NCBI RefSeq assembly: GCF_001296025.1
Contig: NZ_LJHV01000012.1
Coordinates: 1 to 64,000 of the forward strand
Reading direction: 5' to 3'
DNA length: 64,000 nucleotides
DNA from: Porphyrobacter sp. AAP60
Lineage (GTDB): Bacteria; Pseudomonadota; Alphaproteobacteria; Sphingomonadales; Sphingomonadaceae
The position numbers were made by a program, and so were the translations under genes. Of this stretch, positions 35,763 through 45,622 are shown one piece after another; position 1 is the stretch's first letter, and every line of letters begins with the position of its first letter. Below the pieces are notes generated by a model. The model was not told where the DNA came from. It saw only the letters and a program-made list of their open reading frames with translations, and ran no database searches.

Positions 35763-37028
35763 CTATTTCTTCAACGGGAACATCGTCCGGTAAGTCAGGC
35801 AGCGCCAGAGCCATTCGAGCGGGCCGAAACGATAGTGATCGAGCCATGGCTTCGACCAGGCCACCATCACCGCCCAAGCCAGAATGACCACAATGTAAAG
35901 TTGCGGGCGGTTCAATTGCCCGAACAGTCCCAGCGCCCAGCCGTGGAAAACCAGCATCATCAATACCGAGGTGCCGAGGTAATTGGTGAAAGCCGCCCGC
36001 CCGGCCGCCCGCACCCGCTGCGCCAGCCATCCGGTTGCCGATGGCGAATAGACCACCAGCAGCGCCGCCATACCCAGCACCATCCACAGCCGTGGTAGCG
36101 GGCTCCACCCGACGAATGCGGCGAGCGTGCCGTAATAGGTGAAGCCGCCCCCCTTAATCGTCAGCCCGATCAGAAGATGCACCGCAGCCCCCAAGACCAG
36201 TCCGACCCAGCCCCAGCGCACCATCTTGGTCCGGTCAAATCCGCCGCTGAAAAAGCCCAACCGATAAAGCGCGATGCCGATCAGCATCAAAGGGAACGTC
36301 TCCAGCCCGAACAACAGCGCGTTGAGCAGGGGCTCGCTCCACTGTTCGGTAAGACGGTGGGCCACCAGAGCGGCATAATCGCCCGATGCAATCGCGGCAT
36401 TGGGCACCTCGCTGCGCGCCAGCGTTTCATCGATCGCTGCGATCATAGCAGTGCGCTGTTCGGCCAGCTCCGGGGCCGATTCGCCGAACGGCGTATCAGC
36501 AATCGCCCATGTCATTGTGAACATGCCCGCATAGAGGAGCACACCCAGCATGTAGCCGCCCAGCCCGACGAACAGCTGCGTCTTCACGCTCCACCGGAGG
36601 CAGGTCAGCGCAATCAGGCCGAACAATGCGTAATAGAACAGAATGTCGCCCGGCCAGATGAAGAAGAAATGGATGAGGCCGAACCCCATCAGAATCGCCA
36701 GCCGCCACGCCTGCAAACGGCGCGTGGCGCCCCGCGCCCAGGCCTTCTCCATGAACAGGTATAGCCCCGCGCCAAACAGCAGCGTGAACAGGCCGCGCAT
36801 CTTGCCATCGATCAGAATGAATTGCCCAATCCACATCCACCCGCCCGGATCGCCCGGATCAACCTTGAAAGCAGTTGGGTACATATAGGCGTCGAACGGT
36901 TGTCCGAAGGCGACGATGTTCGCGGCAAGAATGCCCATCACCGCCAGCCCGCGGATGAAATCGAGCGAGTCAATCCGTTCGGCAATGCTGACCGGTGCGA
37001 CTTCGGCCACGCTAACTGTATCATTCAT
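35763..37028 (-). CDS. DUF418 family membrane protein
   Basis: A 421-residue multi-pass membrane protein with about ten hydrophobic segments. It opens with IDSLDFIRGLAVMGILAANI, the typical DUF418/acyltransferase-3-like N-terminus, and closes with the DUF418 region. The family is of unknown function, with suggested links to transport or acylation. The ATG at 37028 is chosen over 37067 because the former starts just before the conserved part. Confidence 0.85.
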   Translation of the reverse strand: MNDTVSVAEVAPVSIAERIDSLDFIRGLAVMGILAANIVAFGQPFDAYMYPTAFKVDPGDPGGWMWIGQFILIDGKMRGLFTLLFGAGLYLFMEKAWARGATRRLQAWRLAILMGFGLIHFFFIWPGDILFYYALFGLIALTCLRWSVKTQLFVGLGGYMLGVLLYAGMFTMTWAIADTPFGESAPELAEQRTAMIAAIDETLARSEVPNAAIASGDYAALVAHRLTEQWSEPLLNALLFGLETFPLMLIGIALYRLGFFSGGFDRTKMVRWGWVGLVLGAAVHLLIGLTIKGGGFTYYGTLAAFVGWSPLPRLWMVLGMAALLVVYSPSATGWLAQRVRAAGRAAFTNYLGTSVLMMLVFHGWALGLFGQLNRPQLYIVVILAWAVMVAWSKPWLDHYRFGPLEWLWRCLTYRTMFPLKK

Positions 37029-37131
37029 GGCCGATCCCCCTGCCCTGCGCGGAGCGTAGCCTAGCACTTCACACAGGCAAGGAAAGACCGAGTTGGCCGC
37101 GTTGGTCGATCAGAACACTGATTCGGGCGAT

Positions 37132-38166
37132 CTATCTCTGACCTGCGACAAGGCAGGCTTGCCCCTGCTTCTTCAGCGCGGCGCAGGCGCGATTGGCTTC
37201 GGCTTCATTGGCAAAGCCGGTTGCCAACAGACGGGTCACATTGCCGCTTGGCACCAAAGTCTTGCTGGTACCCGCCAAGGCGGGGTTGCCTGAAAGCTGG
37301 TTCCAGAGCCTGTCGGCGTTGCCTGCCACACCGAATGCGCCAAGCTGCACGCGCCACTTGCCCTGCTTTGGTGCAGCCGGGACAGGTGCCGGTTGCGGGC
37401 GCGGGGCGGCGAGGACCGCTGGCGCTGCCGCAGCGGTCTGCGTCATTACGGGCGGCCGGGGCGCAGACTGGCTGACAGGGGTCATAACGGGAGATGCAGG
37501 CGACGATGACGCCGCCGTGCCCAGTTCGACTGCGGCCAGTTCGGACGCGCGCAGCGATTTGGCTCCTGCCTCCAGTTGCCGCGCGAGCGATTGCGCCTGA
37601 CTACGCTGGGCGGTGGGCACAAATTTGTCCATCTGCGCCAATGCATCGCGCGCTTGCGGCAGACCCGATCCGTTTGCCAGCGTCATCAAGGCATAGGCCC
37701 GCACCCAATCGCGCGGCGCATAATCCGCGTTGAAGTGCGAAAGGCCGAGCACATACTGTGCGCGCGGATCGCCCCGTTCGGATGCGGCACGGATCATAGG
37801 CATCGCCTTTTCCTGCTCGCCTTCCTGAAACAGCATCAACCCGTAATTGTCGGCAGCCTTTACATGGCCAAAGCTGGCTGCCTCTTCATAGAGCTTGCGT
37901 GCGCGGGCGTTGTCGACATCAACCCCGCGGCCAAGGCGATAGGCCTGCGCGAGGTTGAACAGGGCATCAGGGTCTCCGGCTGCTGCCGGGCCCTGCCATT
38001 CCACGACAGCGCGGGTGTAGTCACCCGCTGTCCAGGCGTCGACCCCGGCCTTGACGTCAGCCAGTGCCGGTGTGGCGATCAGAACCAGTGATGCTGCAAG
38101 TGCTGCTGCACCCAGTCTTGCGCTGGCCGAGGCCGCGGCCGTGCTCATAGATTTCATGCCTGCCAT
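37132..38166 (-). CDS. Sel1-repeat and SPOR domain protein
   Basis: A 344-residue exported protein. A signal peptide ends near ATPALA. Residues 45-165 hold about three Sel1-like repeats (FNLAQAYRLGRGV, DNYGLMLFQEGE, YVLGLSHFNADY). A Pro/Ala-rich linker leads to a C-terminal SPOR domain, from about residue 265 (WRVQLGAFGVAGNADRLW), which in other proteins binds denuded septal glycans. It is divergent from the ParA gene across 254 bases. Start by ATG at 38166 with GAGG upstream; 38157 and 38151 are alternatives. Confidence 0.85.
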   Translation of the reverse strand: MAGMKSMSTAAASASARLGAAALAASLVLIATPALADVKAGVDAWTAGDYTRAVVEWQGPAAAGDPDALFNLAQAYRLGRGVDVDNARARKLYEEAASFGHVKAADNYGLMLFQEGEQEKAMPMIRAASERGDPRAQYVLGLSHFNADYAPRDWVRAYALMTLANGSGLPQARDALAQMDKFVPTAQRSQAQSLARQLEAGAKSLRASELAAVELGTAASSSPASPVMTPVSQSAPRPPVMTQTAAAAPAVLAAPRPQPAPVPAAPKQGKWRVQLGAFGVAGNADRLWNQLSGNPALAGTSKTLVPSGNVTRLLATGFANEAEANRACAALKKQGQACLVAGQR

Positions 38167-38316
38167 TGTCTTCGCCTCATGCGATGCTGCTTAATTGGTG
38201 GCCACAGGCATAGCAGAAACAAGGTTAGCAAACGGTTGCCACGCGCTGCGCCCTTCTGCGTGGCAGAACCACCCGCACCGAAGTGGCCTGCAAGAGTTAC
38301 ATGAAGACAGCCGATG

Positions 38317-38331
38317 TTAACCCTAAATTAG
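38317..38331. promoter_or_regulatory. CtrA-like box between SPOR gene and parA-like gene
   Basis: TTAA-CCCTAAA-TTAG matches the CtrA recognition sequence TTAA-N7-TTAA at seven of eight positions. It lies about 90 bases before the ParA start. The match is short and could be chance. Confidence 0.35.
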
Positions 38332-38420
38332 GGGTATCCTGCGATCCCATGGCCGACCACTCGTTGAATGGCGTTGCAATAGGGCAGCGCACAGCGGGCT
38401 AATTCAGGGGGACCCAGGCG

Positions 38421-39143
38421 TTGCGTGTACTCGCTTTGGCATCGCAGAAAGGTGGATCGGGCAAGACCACCCTGTCCGGACATCTCGCCGTTCAGGCTCA
38501 GCGCGCAGGCGCTGGTCCGGTGGTGTTGATCGACATCGACCCGCAGGGTTCGCTCGCCGATTGGTGGAACGAACGGGAGGCGGAATATCCCGCCTTTGCG
38601 CAAACCACCGTATCGCGTCTGGCCAATGACCTTGCAGTGCTGCGTCAGCAGGGCTTCAAGCTGGCAGTGATTGATACGCCGCCCGCCATTACCATGGCGA
38701 TCCAGTCGGTCATCAGCGTCGCCGAACTTATCGTAGTCCCCACCCGACCTTCCCCGCACGATCTGCGCGCTGTCGGTGCGACAGTCGACCTTTGCGAACG
38801 CGCTGGCAAGCCGCTGGTGTTCGTGGTCAACGGCGCCACACCCAAGGCCAAGATTACCTCGGAGGCTGCCGTTGCGCTTTCGCAGCATGGCACTGTTGCG
38901 CCGATTACGCTCCACCACCGTACCGATTTCGCCGCTTCGATGATCGACGGGCGCACCGTGATGGAAGTCGATCCCGAAAGCCGCTCGGCTGCCGAAATCA
39001 CTGCCCTTTGGCGCTATATCGCCGACCGGCTCGAAAAGAATTTCCGTCGCACTGTGTTTGCCCCGGCCCCCAACGGCCAGGCCCAGCAGCTTGGCGGTGT
39101 GCCGCGTCCCGCCGGTGGCTTCGGCCGCCGTGTGGCGCAGTAA
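38421..39143 (+). CDS. orphan ParA-family ATPase
   Basis: A 240-residue MinD/ParA-type ATPase with the deviant Walker A motif KGGSGKTT (signature Lys10, catalytic Lys15) and DIDPQGSLADWW. The switch region has DTPPAITMAI. An extra C-terminal tail of about 35 residues is rich in Pro, Gly and Gln. The start codon is TTG at 38421 with GGGGGA about 8 bases upstream. There is no ParB gene beside it; the next gene encodes an RHH-tailed acidic protein. It probably positions cargo other than the origin. Confidence 0.85.
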   Translation: MRVLALASQKGGSGKTTLSGHLAVQAQRAGAGPVVLIDIDPQGSLADWWNEREAEYPAFAQTTVSRLANDLAVLRQQGFKLAVIDTPPAITMAIQSVISVAELIVVPTRPSPHDLRAVGATVDLCERAGKPLVFVVNGATPKAKITSEAAVALSQHGTVAPITLHHRTDFAASMIDGRTVMEVDPESRSAAEITALWRYIADRLEKNFRRTVFAPAPNGQAQQLGGVPRPAGGFGRRVAQ

Positions 39144-39160
39144 GCGAAGGGACAAGAGCG

Positions 39161-39799
39161 ATGTCAGAATCCGGCTTTGCTTCGCTCGGCCCGACCTTGC
39201 TGGCCCGCAAGGGCGGCGCCAAGCCTGCCATGCGCCCGCAGGTCGCTCCGCTCGTTCAGGACGAGACGGAACTGGCAGCGCTTGCCGATGAACAGCTTGA
39301 GGATCTCGGCTGGAACGACATGGGCGATCACGAAGGCGGGGCCAACATCGTCCCGATCAATGCCGACCTTTCGGCCGACCAGATCGCACACGGCCATGGG
39401 CCTGTGGTGCACCGTCAGCAAAAGCGCCTTGAAGAACGTGTGCTTGCCGATGCCGTGATGACGGGCCCCGACGACCGCGAACCAGAATATGACGCCGAGG
39501 ATGAAGAAGATTACGGCGAAGAATTCGCCGGTCAGGATATTTACGCCCCGTCCCCGGTCGAGCCCGTCGTTGCCCAACCGGTCGTCCGCACCGCAGCGAA
39601 GCCGCGATCGAGCGCTGCCGCTTCAGGCCGCCGAGCTGCCTTCACGCTGCGGCTTGATACCGACCGCCATCTCAAGCTGCGCCTTGCTGCAACCATGCAG
39701 GGTGTCAGCGCGCAAATTCTGGTGACCGAAGCGCTCGACCGGCTGCTTGCCGAGTTCGATGAGCTTGATGTCATTGCAAGCCATCTCAAACGCCATTGA
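39161..39799 (+). CDS. acidic protein with C-terminal ribbon-helix-helix-like domain
   Basis: A 212-residue protein that I do not recognise as a named family. A basic N-terminus (PTLLARKGGAKPAMR) resembles the ATPase-activating tails of ParA partners. The middle (about residues 105-150) is acidic and Pro-rich, and residues 165-210 (FTLRLDTDRHLKLRL) fit a ribbon-helix-helix or a CopG-like fold. It follows the ParA gene by 17 bases, so is probably its partner. It carries no signal peptide and so is cytoplasmic. Confidence 0.75.
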   Translation: MSESGFASLGPTLLARKGGAKPAMRPQVAPLVQDETELAALADEQLEDLGWNDMGDHEGGANIVPINADLSADQIAHGHGPVVHRQQKRLEERVLADAVMTGPDDREPEYDAEDEEDYGEEFAGQDIYAPSPVEPVVAQPVVRTAAKPRSSAAASGRRAAFTLRLDTDRHLKLRLAATMQGVSAQILVTEALDRLLAEFDELDVIASHLKRH

Positions 39800-39863
39800 C
39801 CGGCGAAAACCGACCACCCGACCACCACAACGTGAACCATCAGGATCAATGGGGGAAATGAAT

Positions 39864-41195
39864 ATGGACCGCAGTTTCGCAAACGCGCCGCGCCTCGCGC
39901 TCGCCGTCTCGACCGCGCTCGCAGGGTTGGCGCTGACGGGGTGCATGACTTCCGCTGCACCGCGCGCCGACACATCCTTTGCCAGCGCGCAGACGGCGCT
40001 TGCCAAGGGACAGGTCGACAAGGCCATCAGCCATGCCGAATCGGCCGTGCTGGCCGAGCCGCGCAACCCCGGCTTCCGGGCGCTGCTGGGCGCCGCTTAC
40101 ATGGAGGCCGGGCGCTTCCAGTCTGCTGCCACCAGCTTTGGCGACGCGCTGGATCTGGGCGACGAAAACCCGCGCACGGTGCTGAGCTTCGCACTCGCCA
40201 AAATCGCGCTCGGCGAAGGCCGCGCGGCTGCGGCGGTGCTCGACGAATATAACACCTTGATCGACCCGGCTGACCTTGGTCTTGCGCTGGCGCTTTCGGG
40301 CGAGCCCGAACGCGGCGTGCATGTGTTGATCAACGCTGTGCGTGGTAGTGAAGAAGCAGTGACGCCCAAACTGCGCCAGAACCTTGCCTATGCCTATGCG
40401 CTTGCTGGCAACTGGCGCGCGGCACGGGTGATGGCCGCAGAAGATGTGCCAGCCGATCAGGTTGATCAGCGACTGACCCAGTGGGCGGCGATGTCGGCCC
40501 CGGAACAATTCCAGCAGCGCGTTGCCGCGCTGCTGGATGTCAGCCCGCGCAGCGATGGCGGCCAGCCGCAGCAACTCGCGCTCGGCAACTTCCCGAGCCA
40601 GGACGTGATGTTTGCCGAAGCAGCCGAACAGGCTCCCGTGGCACTGGCTGCGGCGAGCCCCGCGCCGGTGATGGAGCCCTATTCGCCGCCGACCTTCGAG
40701 CAGGCCTTCACGGCTCCCGCTCCCTCGATCCAGTCGGTCGAACCCGCGCAAGCAGGCGTGCGCTTCGTGTCGAATCCGGTCGTGCAGCAACTTCCCGCCC
40801 GCGCCGAACGTCCCGCCCCCCGTATGGCATCCGCCGCTCCCCAGCGCCGGATGGCACCTGCCGCGGTTGCCGCGCCGATTGCCAGTGACAAGAGTGAGGC
40901 ATCCCATCTCGTCCAGCTTGGCTCATATGACAGCAAGATCGAAGCCCAACGCGGCTGGACAATGCTCAAGGGCAAATATCCGGAGCTCAAGGATCACAAG
41001 GTCGTGATTACCGAAGCGGTCGTGGGCGGTCGCACGTTCTGGCGTGTTGCTGCCGACGGTTTCGGCCCCAAGAGCGCACGCAGCCTTTGCGGAACGGTCA
41101 AGTCGTCGGGCCGCGGTTGCTTTGCATATGCAGCCTCCAGCCCGCCCGCAGGCGCAGTAAAACGCGATGTGCAGATGGCTGCGCGGACGCGATAG
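39864..41195 (+). CDS. TPR and SPOR domain lipoprotein
   Basis: A 443-residue lipoprotein. The lipobox LTGC places the lipidated Cys at residue 27. TPR-like helices cover about residues 38-230, an Ala/Pro-rich linker follows, and a C-terminal SPOR domain (LVQLGSYDSKIEAQRGW onward) ends the protein. The ATG at 39864 is best placed for GGGGGA; ATGs at 39849 and 39858 are alternatives. Third gene after ParA and the RHH protein, likely in one operon ended by the hairpin at 41221. Confidence 0.82.
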   Translation: MDRSFANAPRLALAVSTALAGLALTGCMTSAAPRADTSFASAQTALAKGQVDKAISHAESAVLAEPRNPGFRALLGAAYMEAGRFQSAATSFGDALDLGDENPRTVLSFALAKIALGEGRAAAAVLDEYNTLIDPADLGLALALSGEPERGVHVLINAVRGSEEAVTPKLRQNLAYAYALAGNWRAARVMAAEDVPADQVDQRLTQWAAMSAPEQFQQRVAALLDVSPRSDGGQPQQLALGNFPSQDVMFAEAAEQAPVALAAASPAPVMEPYSPPTFEQAFTAPAPSIQSVEPAQAGVRFVSNPVVQQLPARAERPAPRMASAAPQRRMAPAAVAAPIASDKSEASHLVQLGSYDSKIEAQRGWTMLKGKYPELKDHKVVITEAVVGGRTFWRVAADGFGPKSARSLCGTVKSSGRGCFAYAASSPPAGAVKRDVQMAARTR

Positions 41196-41220
41196 AACTG
41201 CGGATTTCAGTCAAAACTTT

Positions 41221-41254
41221 ACCCCCGGAAAGCCATTGCTTTCCGGGGGTTTTC
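41221..41254 (+). terminator. terminator of the ParA-SPOR operon
   Basis: A perfect 12-bp stem, ACCCCCGGAAAG and CTTTCCGGGGGT, 6-base loop, followed by TTTT. It separates this operon from the convergent pyrimidine genes. Confidence 0.88.
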
Positions 41255-42490
41255 CTAGTTCTCTAGCCTAACTCCGCCCTTCCATAAACCAAGCACCCGC
41301 CCTTGGGCGCCCTGTCGGTCAAACGGGGTGTTATCAGCGGTCGCCTCCATCTTGCGGCGATCAATTATCCAGGGCGCTTCGGGATCGATCAGGGCAAGGT
41401 CGGCCTCGAGCCCCGCAGCCAGTTCCCCTGCTGCCACGCCCAGCAGGCGGGCCGGGTTGCGGGCGGTGAGATCGAAGGCGCGGGCCATGTCGATGACACC
41501 GTCACGCACCAGCGTAAGTGTCATAGAAAGCAATGTCTCGGCTCCTGCCATGCCCGGCGCGGCATCCGCAAATGGCAGGCGCTTGTCTTCGGGCCCGCGC
41601 GGGTCGTGGCCACTGGCGATGACGTCCACCGTGCCGTCACCGATGGCGGCAATAGCAGCTTGCCGGTCAGCCTCGGTACGCAGCGGCGGCGATAGGCGCG
41701 TGAAGGTCCGAAAATCGGCGGTCGCCAGATCGGACAGCATGAAATGCGCAGGCGTAATCCCGCAAGTGACAGCAAGGCCGCGCGCCTTCGCTTCTCGCAC
41801 CAGCGCAAAACCACGCTTCGTTGTCACCTGCCGGATGTGCAGCCGGGCCCCGGCCAGTTCGGCCAGCGTGATGTCGCGTGCAATGGCGAGCGCCTCGGCC
41901 TCGGCCGGTGCGGCTGGCAGGCCCAGCCGTGTGGCGATCTCGCCTGCGGTAGCGGCAGCTTCTCCCGTCAAGCCGCCATCTTCGGCATGCGTGAAGACTA
42001 CCAGATCCAGCATCGCGGCATATTGCAGCAGTCGCAGCATTACGCCGCTATCGGCGATCCAGCGCCGCCCCGTTGCAATCCCGCGCGCGCCCGCATACTG
42101 CATCAGCGCGACCTCTGCCAGTTCACGCCCTTCCAGACCGCGCGTGGCTGCAGCAAGCGGGTGAACCCACAGATCGGGCTTGCCGCTTTTGGCGATGAAG
42201 TTGACCCGGCTCGGGAGGTCAAGCGGAGGGGACTGATCGGGCATCAGCGCGGCGCGGGTGATTCCTCCGAAATGGAACGCGGGCTTGTCGACCGCGAAGA
42301 CCCCAAGATCGATCAGGCCGGGGGCCACCAGCTTGCCCCGCGCGTCGATCACCTCGTCGCCTTGCTGCGCGGCGACATCCGCGCCCAGCGCAAGGATCAT
42401 CCCGTCCGCACAACGCAACGCGCCAGACACGACACCGCCGGGCAAAACCAATTGCCCGTTCGCGATGGTGAAGGGCCGATCCTGCCTCAT
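41255..42490 (-). CDS. dihydroorotase homologue lacking catalytic residues (PyrC'/PyrX-like)
   Basis: A 411-residue amidohydrolase-fold protein. The usual metal motif D-x-H-x-H is D61-L-G-V-F, so both His are missing, and the catalytic DHAPH is replaced by GHDPR. Some later ligands remain (HAED, PAHF). In Pseudomonas and others, an inactive DHOase homologue assembles with aspartate carbamoyltransferase. This gene overlaps the pyrB stop by ATGA, so the same role is likely. A true dihydroorotase should exist elsewhere in the genome. Confidence 0.82.
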   Translation of the reverse strand: MRQDRPFTIANGQLVLPGGVVSGALRCADGMILALGADVAAQQGDEVIDARGKLVAPGLIDLGVFAVDKPAFHFGGITRAALMPDQSPPLDLPSRVNFIAKSGKPDLWVHPLAAATRGLEGRELAEVALMQYAGARGIATGRRWIADSGVMLRLLQYAAMLDLVVFTHAEDGGLTGEAAATAGEIATRLGLPAAPAEAEALAIARDITLAELAGARLHIRQVTTKRGFALVREAKARGLAVTCGITPAHFMLSDLATADFRTFTRLSPPLRTEADRQAAIAAIGDGTVDVIASGHDPRGPEDKRLPFADAAPGMAGAETLLSMTLTLVRDGVIDMARAFDLTARNPARLLGVAAGELAAGLEADLALIDPEAPWIIDRRKMEATADNTPFDRQGAQGRVLGLWKGGVRLEN

Positions 42491-43506
42491 ACCGCCCACC
42501 CTTCCACACCGCGCGCGCTGCGCGTCAGGATATCGAGACAGGCCATGCGGATGGCCACGCCCATTTCGACCTGGCGGGTTATCAGCGAACGCCCTGCCAG
42601 ATCGGCGACCTCACTATCGATCTCCACGCCCCGGTTCATGGGCCCCGGGTGCATTACCAGCGCGCCGGGCGCAGCGCTTGCGAGTCGCTTGGCCGTTAAC
42701 CCGTACAGATGGCGGTATTCGCGCGCAGAGGGGATGAACTGCCCGCTCATCCGTTCCGATTGCAGGCGCAGCATCATCACGACTTCCGCGCCGTCCAGCG
42801 CGTCGTCGAAATGATGAAATGCCTTTACTCCCATCGCCTCGACCCCGGCTGGCATCAGCGCAGGCGGCGCGCAGACACGGACATTGGCCCCCAGCGCCGT
42901 GAGGCAAAGGATATTGGATCGGGCGACCCGGCTGTGGAGGATATCGCCGCAGATCGCCACATTCAGGCCGGTGAAGTCCTCTCCGCCCTCACCCCGTTCA
43001 GCCAAGGCGTTGCGCAATGTCAGCGCGTCCAGCAGCGCCTGCGTGGGATGCTCATGGCTGCCATCGCCCGCGTTAAGCACCGGACAATCCACTTTGTCCG
43101 CAATCAGCCCGGTCGCGCCGGAGGACCCATGCCGGATCACAATCGCATCGGCGCGCATGGCGTTCAACGTGATGGCGGTATCGATCAGGGTTTCGCCCTT
43201 TTTTACGCTGGACGTGGCGGCGTGCATATTGACCACGTCCGCCCCCAGCCGCTTGCCCGCGATCTCGAAGCTCAGCAGTGTGCGGGTGGAGTTTTCGAAA
43301 AAGGCGTTGATGATGGTCAGGCCTGCCAGCAGATCAGTGTGCTTGGCGCTTTGCCGGTTCAGGGCGACCCATTGTTCGGCCTGATCCAGCAGATAGAGAA
43401 TCTCGTGCCGCTGGAGATGGCCGATCCCTGTCAGATCACGGTGCGGAAACGCCAGACGCCCCGCCGGAAAGCGGCCATCGGTGTGAGAGGTTGCGTGCGG
43501 ATCCAT
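42487..43506 (-). CDS. pyrB: aspartate carbamoyltransferase catalytic subunit
   Basis: A 339-residue enzyme that joins carbamoyl phosphate and aspartate in pyrimidine synthesis. The carbamoyl phosphate site [13 protein letters not shown] and the closing [11 protein letters not shown] segment are intact, as are the SSVKKGE and HPTQALLD motifs. No pyrI regulatory gene is present; the adjacent dihydroorotase-like protein may stabilise the enzyme. Start at ATG 43506, with TTG directly upstream as a weaker alternative. Confidence 0.95.
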   Translation of the reverse strand: MDPHATSHTDGRFPAGRLAFPHRDLTGIGHLQRHEILYLLDQAEQWVALNRQSAKHTDLLAGLTIINAFFENSTRTLLSFEIAGKRLGADVVNMHAATSSVKKGETLIDTAITLNAMRADAIVIRHGSSGATGLIADKVDCPVLNAGDGSHEHPTQALLDALTLRNALAERGEGGEDFTGLNVAICGDILHSRVARSNILCLTALGANVRVCAPPALMPAGVEAMGVKAFHHFDDALDGAEVVMMLRLQSERMSGQFIPSAREYRHLYGLTAKRLASAAPGALVMHPGPMNRGVEIDSEVADLAGRSLITRQVEMGVAIRMACLDILTRSARGVEGWAV

Positions 43507-43623
43507 CAAAACAAAGCCCCTAGTCGAGCCTCATCCGACGCTCAACCCATGGCTAAAGGTTTTGCATGGAAGTTGCCATGCAAACCCCCTAGATCAGTCC
43601 GGCAAATCAAAAGGGGCGATTGA

Positions 43624-45522
43624 ATGAGTTTCGTGGGCAAGGTTTGGAAAGTCCTCGTCGGCATCAAGGACGGCCTTGTCCTGCTGTTCATGCTCCTGTT
43701 CTTCATTGGATTGTTCGGCATCCTCTCGGCCCGCCCCAACCCCGGCCAGGTGCGCGATGGTGCCCTGCTGATTGAGCTTAGCGGCGTGGTGGTCGAAGAA
43801 AAATCGCCCATCGATCCCTTCTCCGCGCTGCTTTCAGGCACCGTCCCGATCGAAGAATATCAGGCCCGCGACATCATCCGCGCGCTCGACGCCGCGGCCT
43901 CCGATAACCGGATCAAGGCAGTGGTCTTCGATCTGACCACTTTCCTCGGCGGCGGTCAGGTGCATCTAAGAGAAATCGGTGATGCGATGGATCGCGTGCG
44001 CAAGGCGAAAAAGCCGGTATTGACCTATGCTGTGGGCTACGCCGATGACCACATGCTGCTCGCCGCCCACGCCAGCGAAGTTTGGCTCGACCCGCAAGGA
44101 CTGGCGATCATATCCGGGCCTGGCGGGAGCAACCTCTATTACGCGGGACTGCTCGATAAACTCAGCGTGAATGCACACATCTACCGCGCGGGCGAATTCA
44201 AATCGGCAGTCGAGCCTTACTCGCGCTCGACAATGTCAGATGAAGCTCGCCAGAATATCGGTGGTCTTTACGGCGCGCTGTGGGAAGAGTGGCAGGCCAA
44301 TGTGAAAAAGGCGCGTCCCAAGCTTGCGCTGGCGCGCGTCACCAGTGACCCGGTCGGCTGGATCAACTCGGCCGGAGGCGATCTGGCCAAGGCCGCAATT
44401 GCGGGCGGACTGGTCGACAAGCTGGGAGACCGCGTCCAGTTTGGTGCGCGCGTGGCCGAAATTGCCGGAACGGATAGCTGGGACAAAAAGCCCGGCGCAT
44501 TTGCCTCCAGCGATCTTAAGGCTTTTCTTGCTTCGGCCGGGAAAGACCGCAGCGGCAAGGCCATCGGCATCATCACCATCGCCGGCGAAATCGTCGATGG
44601 CGAGGCAGGGCCGGGCACTGCCGGGGGCAAGCGCATCGCCGATGCGCTCGACGAAGCACTGGATGATGATCTCGCCGGACTGGTTGTGCGAGTCGATTCT
44701 CCGGGTGGTTCGGTGACAGCATCGGAGGAAATCCGCCGCGCGATCCAGCGCTATCGCGACCGCAAGATCCCGGTCGCGGTCTCATTCGCCAATATCGCGG
44801 CGAGCGGCGGTTACTGGGTATCAATGCCGGGCGAGCGGATCTTTGCCCAGCCGGAAACCGTTACGGGCTCGATCGGCGTCTTCGCGGTAGTGCCGACTTT
44901 CGAAAATGCCGCTGACCGTATTGGCGTGAACGCCGATGGCTTCCGTACCACTCCGCTTTCGGGCCAGCCCGATTTCATCGGTGGCTTTTCGCCCGAGTTC
45001 GAAGCGATCATGCAGGCCTCGATCAGCGGTACCTACACCGATTTCCTCGATCTGGTTTCCAAGGGCCGCAAGCAGCCGGTCGAAAAGATTGACGCGATTG
45101 CTGGCGGACGCGTGTGGGATGGCGGCACGGCCCGTCAGCTTGGTCTCGTCGACGAATTTGGCAGTCTGGAAGATGCCATCGCGTGGGTGGCGGGCAAGGC
45201 AGAAGCCAAGGACGGAAAATGGCACGCTGTGTACTTGGGAGAGAGTGTCGAGAGCTACGATTCGTTGATCCGGCAGCTTCTCACCAGCAGCGCAGGCCCG
45301 GCTCCGGTCTCAAATGGCGGCGATATCTTTGCACTTGCAGGACGCAACAATGGCGACGTGCTGAATCGCGTGGCGCGGGATGCCGCTCGGTTAATGGGCA
45401 CCCGCGGCATTCAGGCTTATTGCATCGAATGTCCGGCAACGGCACCGATCGTCGCAAAAGCCCCGCGGCTCGAAGCCTCGGACGGGATTCTGGTGTGGCT
45501 CACGTCCTTGGCAGCCTTCTGA
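43624..45522 (+). CDS. sppA: signal peptide peptidase SppA (67K type)
   Basis: A 632-residue membrane peptidase that degrades cleaved signal peptides. An N-terminal membrane segment (about residues 18-38) is followed by two SppA (S49) domains. The catalytic Lys is expected in YRAGEFKSAVEPYSR and the Ser nucleophile in TGSIGVFAV. A ribosome binding site AAGGGG lies upstream. The last about 60 residues (with CIEC) appear unrelated to the core and poorly conserved. tRNA-Val follows. Confidence 0.93.
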   Translation: MSFVGKVWKVLVGIKDGLVLLFMLLFFIGLFGILSARPNPGQVRDGALLIELSGVVVEEKSPIDPFSALLSGTVPIEEYQARDIIRALDAAASDNRIKAVVFDLTTFLGGGQVHLREIGDAMDRVRKAKKPVLTYAVGYADDHMLLAAHASEVWLDPQGLAIISGPGGSNLYYAGLLDKLSVNAHIYRAGEFKSAVEPYSRSTMSDEARQNIGGLYGALWEEWQANVKKARPKLALARVTSDPVGWINSAGGDLAKAAIAGGLVDKLGDRVQFGARVAEIAGTDSWDKKPGAFASSDLKAFLASAGKDRSGKAIGIITIAGEIVDGEAGPGTAGGKRIADALDEALDDDLAGLVVRVDSPGGSVTASEEIRRAIQRYRDRKIPVAVSFANIAASGGYWVSMPGERIFAQPETVTGSIGVFAVVPTFENAADRIGVNADGFRTTPLSGQPDFIGGFSPEFEAIMQASISGTYTDFLDLVSKGRKQPVEKIDAIAGGRVWDGGTARQLGLVDEFGSLEDAIAWVAGKAEAKDGKWHAVYLGESVESYDSLIRQLLTSSAGPAPVSNGGDIFALAGRNNGDVLNRVARDAARLMGTRGIQAYCIECPATAPIVAKAPRLEASDGILVWLTSLAAF

Positions 45523-45622
45523 CGAGGCAAGAAATTGCACAGGGCCGGGACTGGCGCTCTTGCCAAGAGCGCAGGCGCACAGTAATGGCGCGCCCCTGTC
45601 TCGGCCCCACGGCCACTAAGAC

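Noticed and set aside
38421-39799. An integrated plasmid partition cassette
   Set aside because: No replication gene, iterons, toxin or integrase nearby, and the flanking SPOR genes fit a chromosomal role.
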